Shown: positions 18,770 to 31,085, counted from the first letter of the stretch. The stretch: 64,000 bases of DNA from Gambelia wislizenii (GCA_030847615.1 JAUMIR010000003.1:64155001-64219000), one strand, 5' to 3'. Notes: generated by a model from the sequence alone, not told the origin. Numbers and translations are program-made.

Positions 18770-19880
18770 TTACATCAAGGAGATTTACGTAAGTATTTAC
18801 TCCTCCTTCAACAATTAATCCAATGGGTCTACTTCAGTTGGAACTAACCAATAGGATTCAAGCTTAACTTTCTTCCCTCCCTTGTATACTTAACTTAAAA
18901 ATTCCATTAACTGCATTTTGTTTTTTAAAAAAACCACAAATCTTAACATATCAGAAAACTAGATAACAACACTGGGCTACACTGCTGGTTTGCCGTGCAT
19001 TTTTCTTCCTCCCAGCCATACAGATATTCTCCCATAACAGCTACGAACTATTCAGCCACAGGAACACCCCACACACACACCACCAGCAGCATAATGGTGG
19101 ACCCTTCATTGGCAGAGTGATTTATAAAATGTTTACAGACTTCGCAGAGGTGTATTTTTGTGTGTGCACGCACATGACATAAGACCTGAGTGTAAATGAG
19201 CAGGAATCACCATCATTGCTGCTACCTGTTGTATTAGATATGCTACATCAAACTATGCTATACTGTACATTCTAGATTTCTCAGTTGTTTGCTACAGGCA
19301 GAAACCATTGCTGCATGCAGGTAGATGCCAAATGGTTTAAAAATGAATCAGGAAGTCCCTTCTGTAGGTCAATGTGCACTTATGTCTGTGGCTACCACGC
19401 CTCCATAAATATCCACCATCATTGTGACTTCATTGGTTAAACACATGGTGGTAGCAGCATGCTCCTTTTTCTCAAAACAAACCTGCACCTCATATCCAGA
19501 TTCTACAGGGGCTAAAGAATTGCTCTTTTTAGATATATAAAAATGTGAAAGCTAAGGATCTGGGCTTGTTGGTGGGGTGCCTCAGATAAATACACAATTG
19601 CTCCATTTTGTGCCAGTCTGTTTCTGAGCACAATTCAAAGTGCTGTTTATGACCTATAAAGTTCAGGCTATCTGAAGAACCATATCTTTTCATATGAGCT
19701 TGACCAAATTCTGAGATCTTTGGGGGAGGCACATCTTTTGATCTCCACCTTCACAGGCACATTTCTATGCAGGAAAGGGCCTTCTTTGTGGTTGCTCCCA
19801 GACCCCGGAATGCCCTTTCTAGGGAGATTTAAGTGTGCTCCCTCTTTGCTGTCTTTTTGTTTTGCAGGGTAGTTTAATAC
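18770..19880. other. No gene seen
   Basis: Unclassified AT-rich DNA. A 67-codon minus frame at 19529-19732 has no domain. GACCCCGGAATGCCCTTTCT near 19801 resembles the body of a retroposon whose tail follows. Confidence 0.4.
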
Positions 19881-20005
19881 TGTACTGTTTTAAGCACAAC
19901 TTTTGGTATGTTTTCAACCATGTGTGTTTTTATTTGCAGTTTCCTTTTATTTTGTAATCTGCCTTGAGTCTCAGTTTGGGACAAAGGTGGGGTATAAATA
20001 AAGGG
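19881..20005 (+). repeat. Retroposon 3' end (GCCTTGAGTCT/TATAAATAAAG type)
   Basis: Pyrimidine-rich stretch, then CTGCCTTGAGTCTCAGTTTG and GGTGGGGTATAAATAAAG. The same end pattern occurs at 24210-24335 and 59945-60110, pointing to one LINE or SINE family whose class I cannot name. Confidence 0.5.
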
Positions 20006-21994
20006 AGGGGGAGCTGAGTTTCCTCCCTTAGCCCATGAGTTAATCTAGTCATCCTCTTTGGCTCCAACCTAAACGTAGCTTGAGCCTCTGGACATGTTCA
20101 AGGGAAATCTCAGTGCAATGTGAAATGTTTTTTCTTTGGAAGACGATCCTGGTTGAGACACCCTGAAAAATGGATATGAAAAAAGTAAACATGGTCATTT
20201 AGATCAAAGAGAGAGGCAGGGAGAGTCCAAGTCACAGCTACCAAGAAGAGGTTTAGCAAAGAGGAGAAGGGTGAGAAGGGTATACTCATCATTGGGAAAT
20301 CTGCTGGGTTTGAAGGACTGAAAGAAAATTGGATCATCATTATCATGTTTCTCCTTTCTTAAACACGGTACAATCAATGGCTACTAGTCATAATCACTGA
20401 AAGCTGTGAAATCAGAGAGACGTGCCTCCCAGTACTCATTGCTGAGGAGCAAGAATGTGATTGCATTCATGCCCTGCTTGTGGGTCTCCAAGAGGTAACT
20501 GGTTGGCCATCATGTAAAAAGAATCTTGGACTAGATAGGCCTTTTGTCTGATACAGCAAAGTGCTTGTTATGTGCTAGTGATTACATTGAATTTGCTTGG
20601 TTGTTCAGTTGCACAACCAGCACTCTTCTGAGGAACAATAAAAAAGCAGAACTGAGTTCCAACATGCTTCTGTGTACGTCACCCTGTATTTCCTAACAAG
20701 ACATATGTGCATAGAATGGTGGAAGTGATGCAGTGGTTCACCAAATGTCAATGAGATGGCAAAATAGGAGGCTATAAAATGCTGGAGTACAATCACTCCT
20801 GGAAGTGGATGAGATATGTGCAAAAATATTCCTATTCCTATTCGTTTCAGTGCAGTACACACAGTAAAGTGTCCCTGTAGATTGTGCCCTGCATTCCTAG
20901 CTCTTATTTATCTCAACTGCAGAGTGCAAACTAAAGCAGATATTAGCCCTAAATCCTGTTGTTAGGCCTTGTTAGAGAAGACCCATTGAATCAACCAGAT
21001 TTACCTATACATTGACTGAATGTTTAACAATTGATTGAATGGCTCTACTCTAGTTGAGACCAACCATTAGGATGGCAGACATTCTGTCATAGAGCATATT
21101 AATGGCATTTGTCTACTGTATGAGTTCTGTAGAATGTTTTATTTGTATTATCTGTTCTATTATATTGTTTTGCAATTTTACTGTACTGTATTTTACAATT
21201 GTTTTAAGTGCCTTTAACCACCCTGAGTTGAGAGTATGAACCAGAGGCCTGTACAAAATGGAGTTTTACAGCTATTTCCTGTAAGAGAGATGGCCACGAC
21301 AACAGAAAGACAACTCACTGAAAAGGCCCTCCCAATGGAGTCCAGCAGCCATTTTATGAAATAGCCACACACACAATAAAGATTGCTTCAAGCCCTGTCC
21401 TTCAACCCTGCATCTAGATATTCTCTTTTTACAGATATACTAACAGTCTTTCTGCCAGGTCAAGCCGACCTGAGAGGATGCCTGCTGAAAGGGAGTCACC
21501 CTGTAGCTATTTAGACGTTCTGACTAGAGTTGCCAAAAAGTCAGGAAAGTGTTGTATTTCATGTATGCTTTGTTCTTCATGTATGCTTTGCTTTTGCTGC
21601 CAAAAAAGGCCTAATTAGGAATGGGCACAGATAGTGATTGATATGTCATCTAAAGAAACAAATGGTATCTCGAAAGGTACAAAGCCTGTTTGAATGCGTA
21701 GTTCATTGTCCCTTCTTAAAAGGCACCCGTACGCATATGCTATTGTTATTGTTATTATTTGAAGCTTGGTCTTATTATTTGTTGAGGCCTCACCTCTCTA
21801 AATCTTTGAGATTTCCTGTTTGCAATAAATCTTCCTGATCCAAGAAACACTGCTGTCTATTGCCTGTGTCTTGTGAGTCCAAAGCTGTCCTCTGTGTGGA
21901 GAGTACAGGTGACAGAGTGGTGTGCAAACACAAGAAGGGTGAGATAGATGTTTTCCAATAAATAAATAAAATACCAACCATTAAGCATATTTGA
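20006..21994. other. No gene seen; one retroposon tail-like stretch
   Basis: 21110-21245 resembles the tail family above (TTTTAAGTGCCTTTAACCAC, CCTGAGTTGAGAGTATGAA). The rest is unclassified. A (TTA/TTG)n-rich stretch lies at 21740-21770. Confidence 0.4.
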
Positions 21995-22200
21995 TGTTAT
22001 GTGCCTTCAAGTCAACACTGACTTATGGCAACCCTATCATGGGGTTTCTCAGCAGGGAGGGTTTGCGATTGCCTTCCTGTAAGGCTGAGGGAGTGCAACT
22101 TGCCCAAAGTCACCCAGTGGATTTCCATGGCTCAGCAGAAATTCAAACCCTGGTCTCCCAGAATCTTAGTCCAACCCTCAAACCACTACACCAACTGGAT
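21995..22200 (-). mobile_element. tRNA-derived SINE, minus strand
   Basis: Starts with the tail in reverse (ATGTGCCTTCAAGTCAACAC, TGACTTATGGCAACCC) and ends with the tRNA head (TCAAACCCTGGTCTCC, AAACCACTACACCAACTGG). Same family as 11105-11322. Confidence 0.8.
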
Positions 22201-22603
22201 CTGGACCTACCTAATCTTTTCTGTGTTCATTATCAGTTGATCAAGGCAAAATCCTTCACAGAAACAAAAAAGTTTGGTCTGTGTATGGAAGGATTTGCTG
22301 AAAGAGAATGCTGACTTTAAGAATGCAAGAGATGTATACATCTATGTATGGGATGGGTCTTTGTCTCGTGCAGAAGAAGGACAGATGTCCTTACTGGAGC
22401 TTTAACTCAACAAGTCAGATTTGTTTTCACTGGAACCCAAGGGTCTGCATTCTATGCTAGCTAAACAAGCAGTCCATATTACAGAGCTTGGGAATTTAAA
22501 AAAAAAAAACTAGCTGGATTCAGCGTACCATATGCCGTTCTCCCTGAATTGTTGAGAGTGACTCACTCTATTGCCCTGCCACCACTGTGGCCACCGCCAC
22601 TGC

Positions 22604-22775
22604 CAGTCAACTGCCTGGGTACTGTTGCAGTGGCTGCAATGGGATCCTGCCATTGCTGCCACCAGTTGATTGCCTGGGTCCCATTGTAGTAGCAAAATCA
22701 GTATCCCACCACCACGAGTTGACTGCCTGGGTCCCATCGCAGCCCGTGACTGGTGAGTGGCTGAGGGAGGGAGAG
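22604..22775. repeat. Degenerate minisatellite, ~53-59 bp unit
   Basis: Three imperfect units start at about 22604, 22663 and 22716, each holding AGT(C/T)(A/G)A(C/T)TGCCTGGGT(A/C)C followed by T(G/A)TTG(C/T)AG or a CCATCGCAG variant. The long minus-strand frames over this region come from the GC-rich repeat and have no domain. Confidence 0.6.
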
Positions 22776-22948
22776 GAGGGAGGTCCTTTGTGACGCTGGG
22801 GTGTAGATGCAGATTGAGTGGCAGGAGTGGATTGTGAGGTGGAGAGGGAATTTGCATATGAATGGTGATTGGTTGGGTGTGTTGCCTGAGCAGCCAATCA
22901 GCATACTGGGAGAGGAAACATACCCAGGCCTATTGTACATACCCAAGC

Positions 22949-22952
<4 letters not shown>

Positions 22953-22996
<44 letters not shown>
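22953..22996. repeat. (TA)n microsatellite
   Basis: About 22 TA dinucleotides. Confidence 0.95.
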
Positions 22997-22998
<2 letters not shown>

Positions 22999-23159
22999 GT
23001 AGATTAGTACAGACTAGAATCCCCTCCCTAGCTCCCTCTTCACTGCTCCCTGATTGGCAGATTAAGACCTTTTCACTGTGGCTTTGGAGAGCTGATTGTT
23101 TTACAAGAAAAGAGTCCTTGTTTAGTGTGCTATACTACTTTTAGTGTTTGTTTTAAAAT

Positions 23160-23480
23160 CATGGACTGGCATCCTGCTAGTAAGATACAATAGCAGAAGT
23201 CTAACCTTCTGTTCTGCCCCCACAGCAACTGAAATCCTCTCAACCCACCTTTTCAATGTTGGCAGCTCCCCCACCCCACCATTTCCATGTTGGTGGAGAC
23301 CAGGGAGAGCAGCAGAGACACGTTCCTTTATTTGGATTCACAGCACTAACATCATCCCTAAGGAACCTCCTGAAGAACCCTGTGAAAAAGAGCTGGAGAC
23401 ATGTCTGTACTAATCCTGGCTGTGCTACACAGATATGGAAATAGCTGTCTTGTGGGGAGGGGGCTGCCATACTGAAAAGG
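23160..23480. repeat. Unclassified dispersed repeat, copy 1
   Basis: GACTGGCATCCTGCTAGTAAG, GAGCAGCAGAGACACGTTCC and GGGGCTGCCATACTGAAAAGG have counterparts in the same or inverted order at 35000-35420 and 35740-35930. No coding domain, no ends identified. Confidence 0.45.
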
Positions 23481-23582
23481 TGGTTTTCAGGGAGGTTGCA
23501 CCTTGAGATGTATTGTAGAGCTATATGCTGGAGATAACTCTCCTGATGCAAGATGTTGGCCACAGCTTTAAAAGTTTGAACT

Positions 23583-24213
23583 CTCTCTCTCTGGCTTTTC
23601 TTCGCAAACGAAGATTCAGGAAGGACTCATCCCGCGCTTTCTGCAAGCGCGCTGATGACTAAAAAGGCCAATCCGAGATAAACAAGTCCGGTTGCAAAAA
23701 GCACAGCAGAAGGTCTCCTTGGGTGATGTTTTTGGGTTGTGATTCTTTCTGCGTTGTCGTTTCTCTTCAAGACTTGTTCGTCGTGAGTTCTCAAATAAGG
23801 CTGCAGCATTGTGGATAGTGCGTCTCCATGCCTCCCGATGTGAGGCCAGGGCGGACCACTGATGGTGATCAATTTGGCCATGCCTGAGATGTTGTTTCAG
23901 GGAGTCTTTGTATCGCTTTTTTGGAGCGCCCCTCTTACGCTGACCCGTGGCGAGTTCACCGTAGAGTAGTATTTTTGGGAGACGATGGTCCTCCATCCTA
24001 GAAACGTGCCCTGCCCAACGCAGCTGTGTTCTCAATATCATGGCCTCAATGCTGGTGATCCCTGCTTGCTCAAGGACAGCAACATTCGTCACATAGTCAG
24101 TCCAGTGTATATTTAGGATTGTGCGTAGACAGCGCTGATGAAAGCGCTCGAGGAGTCGTAGGTGGTGGCGATAGGTGACCCATGTTTCAGATCCATAAAT
24201 ATAGACAGTTTAA
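23583..24213 (-). mobile_element. LINE 3' fragment with C2H2-type finger, copy 2
   Basis: Begins with (CT)n, the LINE tail in reverse, then 3' UTR TTCTTCGCAAACGAAGATTC. It matches copy 1 closely and extends about 200 bases further 5'. It ends by 5' truncation near AAATATAGACAG. Confidence 0.85.
23616..24212 (-). pseudogene. LINE RT C-terminus and finger, open ~198-codon fragment
   Basis: Reading on the minus strand, the frame is open from the truncation point (YGSETWVTY, RLLERFHQRCLRTIL) through LEQAGITSIEAMILRTQLRW, AGHVSRMEDHRLPK, KKRYKDSLKQHLRH and WRRTIHNAAALFE to FCCAFCNRTCLSRIGLFSHQR and the stop. YGSETW and LRxxLxIxW are typical of the RT thumb. The RT catalytic domain is absent. Met at 24092 is internal, not a start. 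Confidence 0.8.
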
Positions 24214-24337
24214 TACTCTTTCAAATTATAATTGTGTATGTTTTTAGTTACGTGTTTTTACCTTGGTTTCTTTTCACACTGTAAGCTGCCTTGAGCTCCA
24301 GCTTTGAGAAACAGGCAGGGTAGAAATAAAGTAATAA
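24205..24337 (+). repeat. Retroposon 3' end (GCCTTGAGCTC/GTAGAAATAAAG type)
   Basis: TAAGCTGCCTTGAGCTCCAG followed by GCAGGGTAGAAATAAAGTAA, same pattern as 19881-20005. The LINE fragment copy 2 appears to have landed at its left side. Confidence 0.5.
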
Positions 24338-25589
24338 AACAGAAATTCCAGAGTCCTGGGAGTTGTATTCCCACCCCCCAGCCCCCTACGTAAGCTTCTC
24401 AGGCACTGTAGCTGCCAGCTGAGGAGGACTGAAAAATCAGGTTGGGTTTTAAAACAGCAGAAGCGTAATAGTAGATGATAGTCCTGCCTCAACCTTGCTG
24501 CTTTCTTTCTAGCTGTAAAGAGTAGAAGAGCATTTATCACTTTCACACTTCACCCTTTCCTTCAGTAAATATGCCCAGTTGTTTCAGCATTTCTTCATTG
24601 GACTTGCATTCCAAACACTTCTTATCTTTGTCCTTTGAACCGCCATCCGCTTGTCAATGTCTTTTGTGAACCATGCAACACCCCAGACCAGGTGAACTGT
24701 ACTGACTGAAGCCTGATTAGAGCAGAACAGAACAATGCCCACTTTATATGCCTTCCTTGGATTATTCCTGCCTGTTAGGGAGTCCAGGGTGTCAGTTACA
24801 TGGCAATTTTTGTCGCGGGGCTTACCGTGACTTCCTGATCCTGTATCCGTCCCATGCTGTTTAGACTATTTTTGTCACTCTTTAGGAAATCATGGAAGAT
24901 CCCATGATTGATATTTACATGACAAAAGTTCCGTTTCTTTTTATTGGTCCCACACTCTTATATCCCGTGCTTTTGCTGTTTACACATGTTTAGCCTACCG
25001 GGATTTTTTTTTTTTGGCTGTCAATCAAGGATGCGATTACTCGTGTTTTCACAACCTCGGTGACGTACTTCCTTTAGAGTTCTGCGCCACGAGCGATGTT
25101 ATTGGATGGCTGGGGGGGGGAGAGGGGACAGAGGCTTGTGTTTGTCCTATCTCTTAAAAATGTTAACCCTTTAAGCAGAGGCAGCTGTGGAGTGAGTTTT
25201 CAAGCCATTGACACAGAAGGCATTTTGAAAGACCCAGAATGCGATCTTTTGCTCAGATGCAGGAACGATTAAACCCTGTGCTTTCCTTTTGAAATCAAGC
25301 TGAGCGGGGGGCGGAGGCTTGCCCTTGTCTCTGTAAAATGTTAACCCTTAAAGCAGAGGCAGCTGCGGAGTGAAGATTTCAAGCCATTGACACAGAAGGC
25401 ATTTTGAAAGACCCAGACGCTGGAAGGAGGCAGGAGGCAGGAACGATCATGGTTAAACCCTGTGCTTTCCTTTTGAAATCAAGCCAGTGTCACACAAGGC
25501 ATTTTGGCTGGCTTTTTTTTACTGTGCCTTGTGGGGGGGGGAATGAAAGTGTGTTCATTTGCACAGACGCTGGAATATTTTAATGTGCC

Positions 25590-25609
25590 GGTGTGTGTGT
25601 GTGTGTGTG
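25590..25609. repeat. (GT)n microsatellite
   Basis: About 10 GT units. Confidence 0.9.
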
Positions 25610-25766
25610 ATGAATGTTTGATTATCCATTCAGACCCAGGGAGGAGATCAAGGCAGGGAATGAATGGGCGACTCTCTGCCCACCACGATCTCTTTGTAAC
25701 GTGCAGTTGAGGAAGAGGTTAAAGCTGAAGGGTTTGCAGTGTAGAAATCCATTTAAAAGGTGATTG

Positions 25767-25768
<2 letters not shown>

Positions 25769-25797
<29 letters not shown>
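25769..25797. repeat. (CA)n microsatellite
   Basis: About 14 CA units. Confidence 0.95.
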
Positions 25798-25801
<4 letters not shown>

Positions 25802-26162
25802 CTACGTGCAGCTGGAAGGGATGTCTTTGTTTTCAGCTGGTGAGGCTGGATCTGTTGAACGGGTGACTGACCCCTCCTTTTCTGGTCCCTGATCTCTGAG
25901 CCCGCCCCCAGTCACCATTTCGGGTCACCCCCTAGTACCGAGATAGCTTGTCCCGAGCTGTTTACATTTCCAATTTTTCGAATCCTCCAGTGACTTCTTT
26001 AAAAACTGGCACAAACCGCGGGACTGGAAGTCCCAGAGGTTGAGGGATTAAAGGTGGCCCCCCCTTCCGAAAATCACATACCCGACCCGATGTACGTGTA
26101 AACAACCAGGGTTCAACACGACTTCTTCCCACTACATTTTCATCGTGTAAACGGCACCCAGG

Positions 26163-27119
26163 ACTTAAACAGGCTTTTGACCATTGAGTATGGGAAACAG
26201 CAATTAAAGGAGATGTCTAACTAATAGCTCATCAACAAAATATCCTGGAACACAAATCATCTGGCTTTAAAGAATCCCCAAAACTTAATAGAAACTAGTT
26301 TTCCTTTGTTGCTACTACTGCGATACAGGCAATCATAGAATCATAGGGCTTATCTGGACAAGAGGATATAATGCTGATTCCTGTGCATTATTGCAAATTC
26401 GCAGCAGTGTTAATTTGTCTTCATGGGCTTTTGGCAAAATTGATAGTATGCGAAGCTATCCACGTTTGAAGTGCATGTGCCTGTGAATCAAGATGGTCGC
26501 CAAGTAAATTAGTGTGTTATTTTTCTCCACACATTGTTGCTGCTGTACAGTATTAAAAAAAAAACTTTAAAGCAAAGGTGCGCAAGTGCAACCTCCTGCT
26601 TAAAAAAGCTATTTGATCACCTTGGAGCAGCAAAAAACCACATGATCGGCAATGCAAAAATCCAAAATGGTGGTTCTGGCCACTTTTAAGGTCAGAGAGT
26701 GGGATTTTGGGGTTCGAGAGAACTAGAAAACATTACATTTGAGGCTGAATCTCTCAGAATTCCACAGCCAACATGGCTGGTAGATAGATAGGATGGTCAA
26801 AGTCTGGGCCCATGGGCCATATGCAGCTCTAGGAGCCCCAATGTGCTCCTATCCCATTTTTAAAAACTGTAACAGAGGTGGAAACTCTGTAGCCCTCCCA
26901 CTGTTGGCGAAACAAGTTATTTATCAGGATCTCCTGGGTAGGCAGTAGGGTTGCCAGTGCAGAATAGTCCCAGCCCCGGGCCAAAACCAGAGGTCTAGGG
27001 ATGACCCCTGGTTATGACATTAAGCATTGTGTGTTAAGTACCAACTACAGTTGTTCATAGCTTGTCACTGAAACACAAGCACACAAAACACACACAGTAT
27101 TTTCCTGCTTGGAAATTAC
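26163..27119. other. No gene seen; CR1 tail scrap
   Basis: AATCATAGAATCATAGGG at 26331-26348 is an inverted CR1 tail-like repeat. GGGCCCATGGGCCATATGC near 26806 is a local palindrome-rich spot. Otherwise unclassified. Confidence 0.4.
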
Positions 27120-27343
27120 GGAGATTTTCAGACTACACTGTTATAGTGCTACTATTCCACTTTAACTGCTCTTGCTTCCTCCTGTGGAATTCTGGGGTTT
27201 GTAGTTTATTGAGGCCTAAGATCTCTCTGGCTGAAAGTTGTAAATGCCCCTCCCTAAACTGCAAATCCCAGGATTCAAGAGGAGGCAGCCATAGCAAATA
27301 AAGTGGAATAGTAACACTATAACTGTGTTGTCCGAAAATCTCC
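27120..27343. mobile_element. Fold-back MITE (GGAGATTTTCAGAC ends)
   Basis: GGAGATTTTCAGACTACACT and the reverse complement of the right end (GGAGATTTTCGGACAACACA) are near-identical. The arms continue with TATAGTG and TATTCCACTTTA. The ends resemble GGAGATTATCAGAC of the Harbinger-like family at 5741, 38169 and 62063. TAC (left) and TAA (right) flank it. Confidence 0.75.
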
Positions 27344-27371
27344 TAAGATAGAAATTTTAGCTAAAGTGGTT

Positions 27372-27610
27372 TAACGCAGATTTATTTTTTATTTATTTAT
27401 ACCCCGCTCTTCAGCCACAAGGCTATCAGAGCGGCTTACAAACTGTTTTAAGCAATAGCAATTTACACATCTACACTGCATTAAGCAGCTTCCAATGTGT
27501 GTTAGCCAATTGCCCCCACAAGCTGGGTACTCATTTTACCAACCTACGAAAGGATGGAAGGCTGAGTGAACCTTGGAGCCCGCTGGAATCGAACTTGCAA
27601 CATGGATTAT
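27372..27610 (-). repeat. Retroposon 3' end, reversed (TACCCCGCTCTTCAGCC type)
   Basis: Starts with a reversed AT tail (TTTATTTATTTATACCCCGC), then TCTTCAGCCACAAGGC and AGAGCGGCTTACAAACTG. This is a common reptile interspersed repeat by memory. Class unknown. Confidence 0.45.
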
Positions 27611-29415
27611 TCCAGCTAACTTACTTAGGGATGTCGGGAAAGGAACATTTAATCCAGCCTACCTGTTTTTAGTGAGAAGGGGGTGCAGAGTAGATGATGA
27701 GCCCTGGCACAACAATTACTGGGAGGAAAGAAAGAAGCTGAGTAAATACATAGACTACCCATAGAGTCTTTGCAAATTGCAGCAACAACTTGATTAAGCC
27801 ATGAAAACTGTAGTTTAGTTGCTGCTCTACTAGCTGAGCTGGAAATTTGCATAGTATAGTCTTTTCCTCTTGCCTGGAACTGAGCCCCCCAAAACTGGAG
27901 AACTTGCACCCTAATCTCCTACCTAGAAATGACCCATGAAAACTTGAGGCTCAGGGCCAGACCCTGAGTTCTGGCAACCCTAGTTGCCAGGTCAGGCACA
28001 TTATAAGCCCTGAGATTTCAGAGGCCAAACCCTGAGGCCAGCGTACTGCAACTCACAGTACAGCATTCTTCACCATTAGCTATGATAGCTAGGGTTCTGG
28101 AAGTTGTAGTTCAACAACATCTGGAGAGACACACAATCCCTATCCTTCCTGGAGGGGGGCTGTGAGGGTTTTTGTTTCATGGAGCTGCCTTAGGCCCTGG
28201 GGAATTTTGTTCCAATTGCTTTTTTTAAAACAACTGGAAGTGACTTCTGGACACACCTGGTTTTGAAAAACAGGCTCCCCCTTGGCCTAAATAACCACAT
28301 TGGGGGGGGGGGAGGAAAATTTGGTGAAATTGTCCCCCATTGCCCTGTGGTGGTGGTGGTGTAAGGAGCCTTTTCTAGTTTTTAAAAATTTGTGTGTGTG
28401 TGTGTGGGGGGGAGATTCTACAGAAGTCCAGAGGAGGCGGCATGTGCGTCCTGGATTTTGAGAAGTTGCCTAGCCCTATTATAGATGGACTTTTGGAAAG
28501 ATTTTTTTTTAAGCCCCATAAAAATCTAATAATTTGGTTTGCATCAGTATTGCAAAATATTTCTGCTAAATTTGGTATGGTCTATCAGTCCTTAACCCTC
28601 ATGCATGAAGATAAAAGTTCATTGTGAGAGTTGCTTACACCAATTAGAATTCCAGTATGTCATGGGACATAAAAATGCCTCCTGTCCAAAGTAATGTTTG
28701 CACAGAATCAAGTGAGTTCCACTCAGGCACTCAGAATCAGAAACACAAGGTGGAAATGAAATGAAGCATACATTTCTTCTGTTGTGGGAAATTTCCTGAC
28801 TTCTTGAAGTCCAGTGTGCTCCCAATGGAAGAAATGTTGATTTTCTTTAATTTGGGACACATGAGAACACATCCATTTTGCTTCAACACATCATGGTTTG
28901 CCCAAAATACCATCATGAGAGATTTGTTAGTCCTGATATGATACCTTTTCTAGGATAAAAAAAAAGTATGTAATGGCAAAAATCACTAATTATGTTAAAA
29001 TATTTTTTGTCCAGAAAGAAAAAGAACAATGTATGTGGCAAGTGCTTGAAATCTGGGGACATTGTTTATAACTGCAGGGATGACAATGGCATAGAAATCT
29101 TACATTCCCACTTTGGTTCTGTTTTGCAACAAAACATGACTCTGAGGGGCTAAAATGTCCTGTCCTGGTGAGTGAAGGTTAATGGGCTTTTGCATTCTTG
29201 TCTGTTCCTTCCTGTGTACTTGTACATATTGCACATTTTCAGATTGTGAAATCAGCGCAAGAATGGCCACTTATGCATCACTCAAAAAAGAGGTTGGATA
29301 ATTGCAAAAAAAAAATGATATATCAAGATGCAAATTTAGAAATAATCCCTATAATTTCAATAGAAATATAAAACATCTATGGGAATATAGTAGGAGTATA
29401 ATACACTGGGAGTAT
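27611..29415. other. No gene seen; low-complexity and MITE scraps
   Basis: GTTCTGGAAGTTGTAGTTCAAC at about 28091-28112 is a fragment of a common hAT-like MITE. A (TGG)n spot lies near 28348 and (GT)n with poly-G at 28391-28412. Frames here have no domain. Confidence 0.4.
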
Positions 29416-29632
29416 TCACTTGTAATGGTTTGAACTTTGGACCAGGACTCCAGAAGACCAGGGTTTGAATCACTGCTCAGTCACAGAAACACACTTGGTG
29501 ACTGGACAAGCCACACCATCTCACCCTAAGAGGAAGGCAAAGGCAAACCCCCTCTAAAGAAATCTTGCCGAGAAGATCCTATGATAGGGTCCCTCTAAGT
29601 CAGAGTTAACTTGAAGGCACATAACAACAATA
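29416..29632 (+). mobile_element. tRNA-derived SINE, head truncated
   Basis: GGTTTGAACTTTGGACCAGG and CAGGGTTTGAATCACTGC are tRNA-like. The body and tail AAGTCAGAGTTAACTTGAAG, then CACATAACAACAATAG match the family at 11105. Confidence 0.8.
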
Positions 29633-30845
29633 GTGTCAACAATACATCTCATACTAGTCTGGAGGTCTGTTTTTGGCTCATGTTTGGTTTTGGGGTGACT
29701 CTGTTTTTGATGGACAATTTTCTTAGGGTTCTTGTTACTTCAGAGGTGTTTTTTTTAAAAGAAAAAATCTGGACTTTGGAGGGGGGTTTTTAATAAAAAA
29801 AATCTGAACTTGAAAGAGGGGATGCCTTCTGATGGAGGAGTGTTGCCTGACAGCCTTCCAAGCAGAGCATTATTCTGAGTAAAATTGGACACATGACATG
29901 GCTACTGAGATCTAGACTGAGAGCTTAGTGAGTTAAATTAACTAGATGGTTTATGGTTTGTGTGGCCTGTTCAGCTGCCAAAGGAAGTAACAAAGGCCTT
30001 ATCTACATGTGTAGTTTACCCCAGCTTGCCCCTATCTGAGAGTCCTGCAGTCCATACGACACAGGACCTTTGCCCCAATCTACCTTCAGGCAGTCCCCAC
30101 CACCCCTGGGACAGATATGGAGGTCAGGCAGGGGCAGGCCAGTGTAGTGCCTGATGAACCATTTTATTAAAACGCCCACTTTACTCCATTTCTGCCAGGA
30201 GGAAACGGATTGGGCCCTGCATACCCATAGGAGCCCATCCCTGCAGGCTGTCTCATTGCTTCAGCTGCCAGTTGCCCTTACTCTTCTGGGTCTGGGCATC
30301 AGGCTGGTCACATGCAGGGGGCCATGTCACATGGGTGGGCCAGCTTCCTGGACCCAGGATAGCAAGGAAAATGGCAGTGGAGGCAGCTGCAGGGATGGGA
30401 CGGCGTGCCTGATTGGACTCCGGCCTCTTCCATGCAGGTAGCAGGGGAACAACAAGCCAGATCCGCAGCCAGGATACACCGGCAGGGAGTTGGCATATCC
30501 TAGCTTATGCAGATGAGCCCAAAGTCTCAGCATGAAGCCTGTGGACTGACCAGGAATCATAAATATGAGTCACCTGGACTTCGTCCTTTCCCAAATGTGG
30601 TTGCTGTAATTTCAGGCCCCAGCTTCAACAAGCTGAGACAAGAGACATCAGGACTATGGCAGCTGGTGCCTTGTGGGGTTGATGGAGCAGAGGGCATGGT
30701 CACTGCAGGAGCTAAAAGATAAAAGGAGGCAGAGGCAGCTACATTTGCTTTGCCACCTACCATCCTCTCTTGCAACACTCAGGCACCCTGAGCTGGAGGA
30801 TACAGCACTCACTTCTGGATTCAGAACCTACCACCCCATGGGTCT
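29633..30845. other. No gene recognised; GC-richer stretch
   Basis: 30000-30800 is GC-richer and has frames of 60-95 codons on both strands, without domain, signal peptide or splice support that I can recognise. It could be unique sequence. Confidence 0.4.
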
Positions 30846-31085
30846 GGCTTAACCAGGAAAAGAGATTCTACCTAAATATTAGGAAGACCTTCTTGATAGT
30901 AAGAGCTGTTTGACAGTAGAATATGCTGCCTTGGAGTGTGGTGGGGTCTTTGGAGATTTTTAAACAGAGGCTGGATGGCCATCTGTCGGGAGTACAGTAC
31001 TTTGACTGTGTATTCCTGCAAGGCAGGGGGTTAGATTGGATGGCCCTCATGGTCTCTTCCAGCTCTATGATTCTATGAATCTATG
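30846..31085 (+). mobile_element. CR1 LINE 3' end fragment
   Basis: AAAGAGATTCTACCTAAATATTAGG, then AGAGCTGTTTGACAGTAG, GGAGTGTGGTGGGGTCTTTGG, AACAGAGGCTGGATGGCCATC, ending TCTATGATTCTATGAATCTATG. Matches the 3' end of the CR1 at 40160 with more divergence. Confidence 0.85.

Larger units (their letters stand above)
24785..26162. mobile_element. Long non-coding TIR element with internal duplication
   Basis: Left CAGGGTGTCAGTTACATGG and right (reverse complement) CTGGGTGCCGTTTACACGA share about two thirds of positions. Further GTTTACACATGTTT and CCCGAC motifs repeat inside. It is CpG-rich relative to its surroundings. It contains a ~180-bp direct duplication (25113-25305 and 25306-25505) with TTAACCCTTxAAGCAGAGGC and AGCCATTGACACAGAAGGC. 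No transposase frame. Possibly the same superfamily as 33035-33949. Confidence 0.45.

Noticed and set aside
22510..22946. Minus-strand frames rich in Ser/Pro/Thr
   Set aside because: They cover a degenerate minisatellite; periodicity, not coding, explains them.
30150..30780. Possible host exon in a GC-richer stretch
   Set aside because: Short frames on both strands, no domain, no convincing splice sites.
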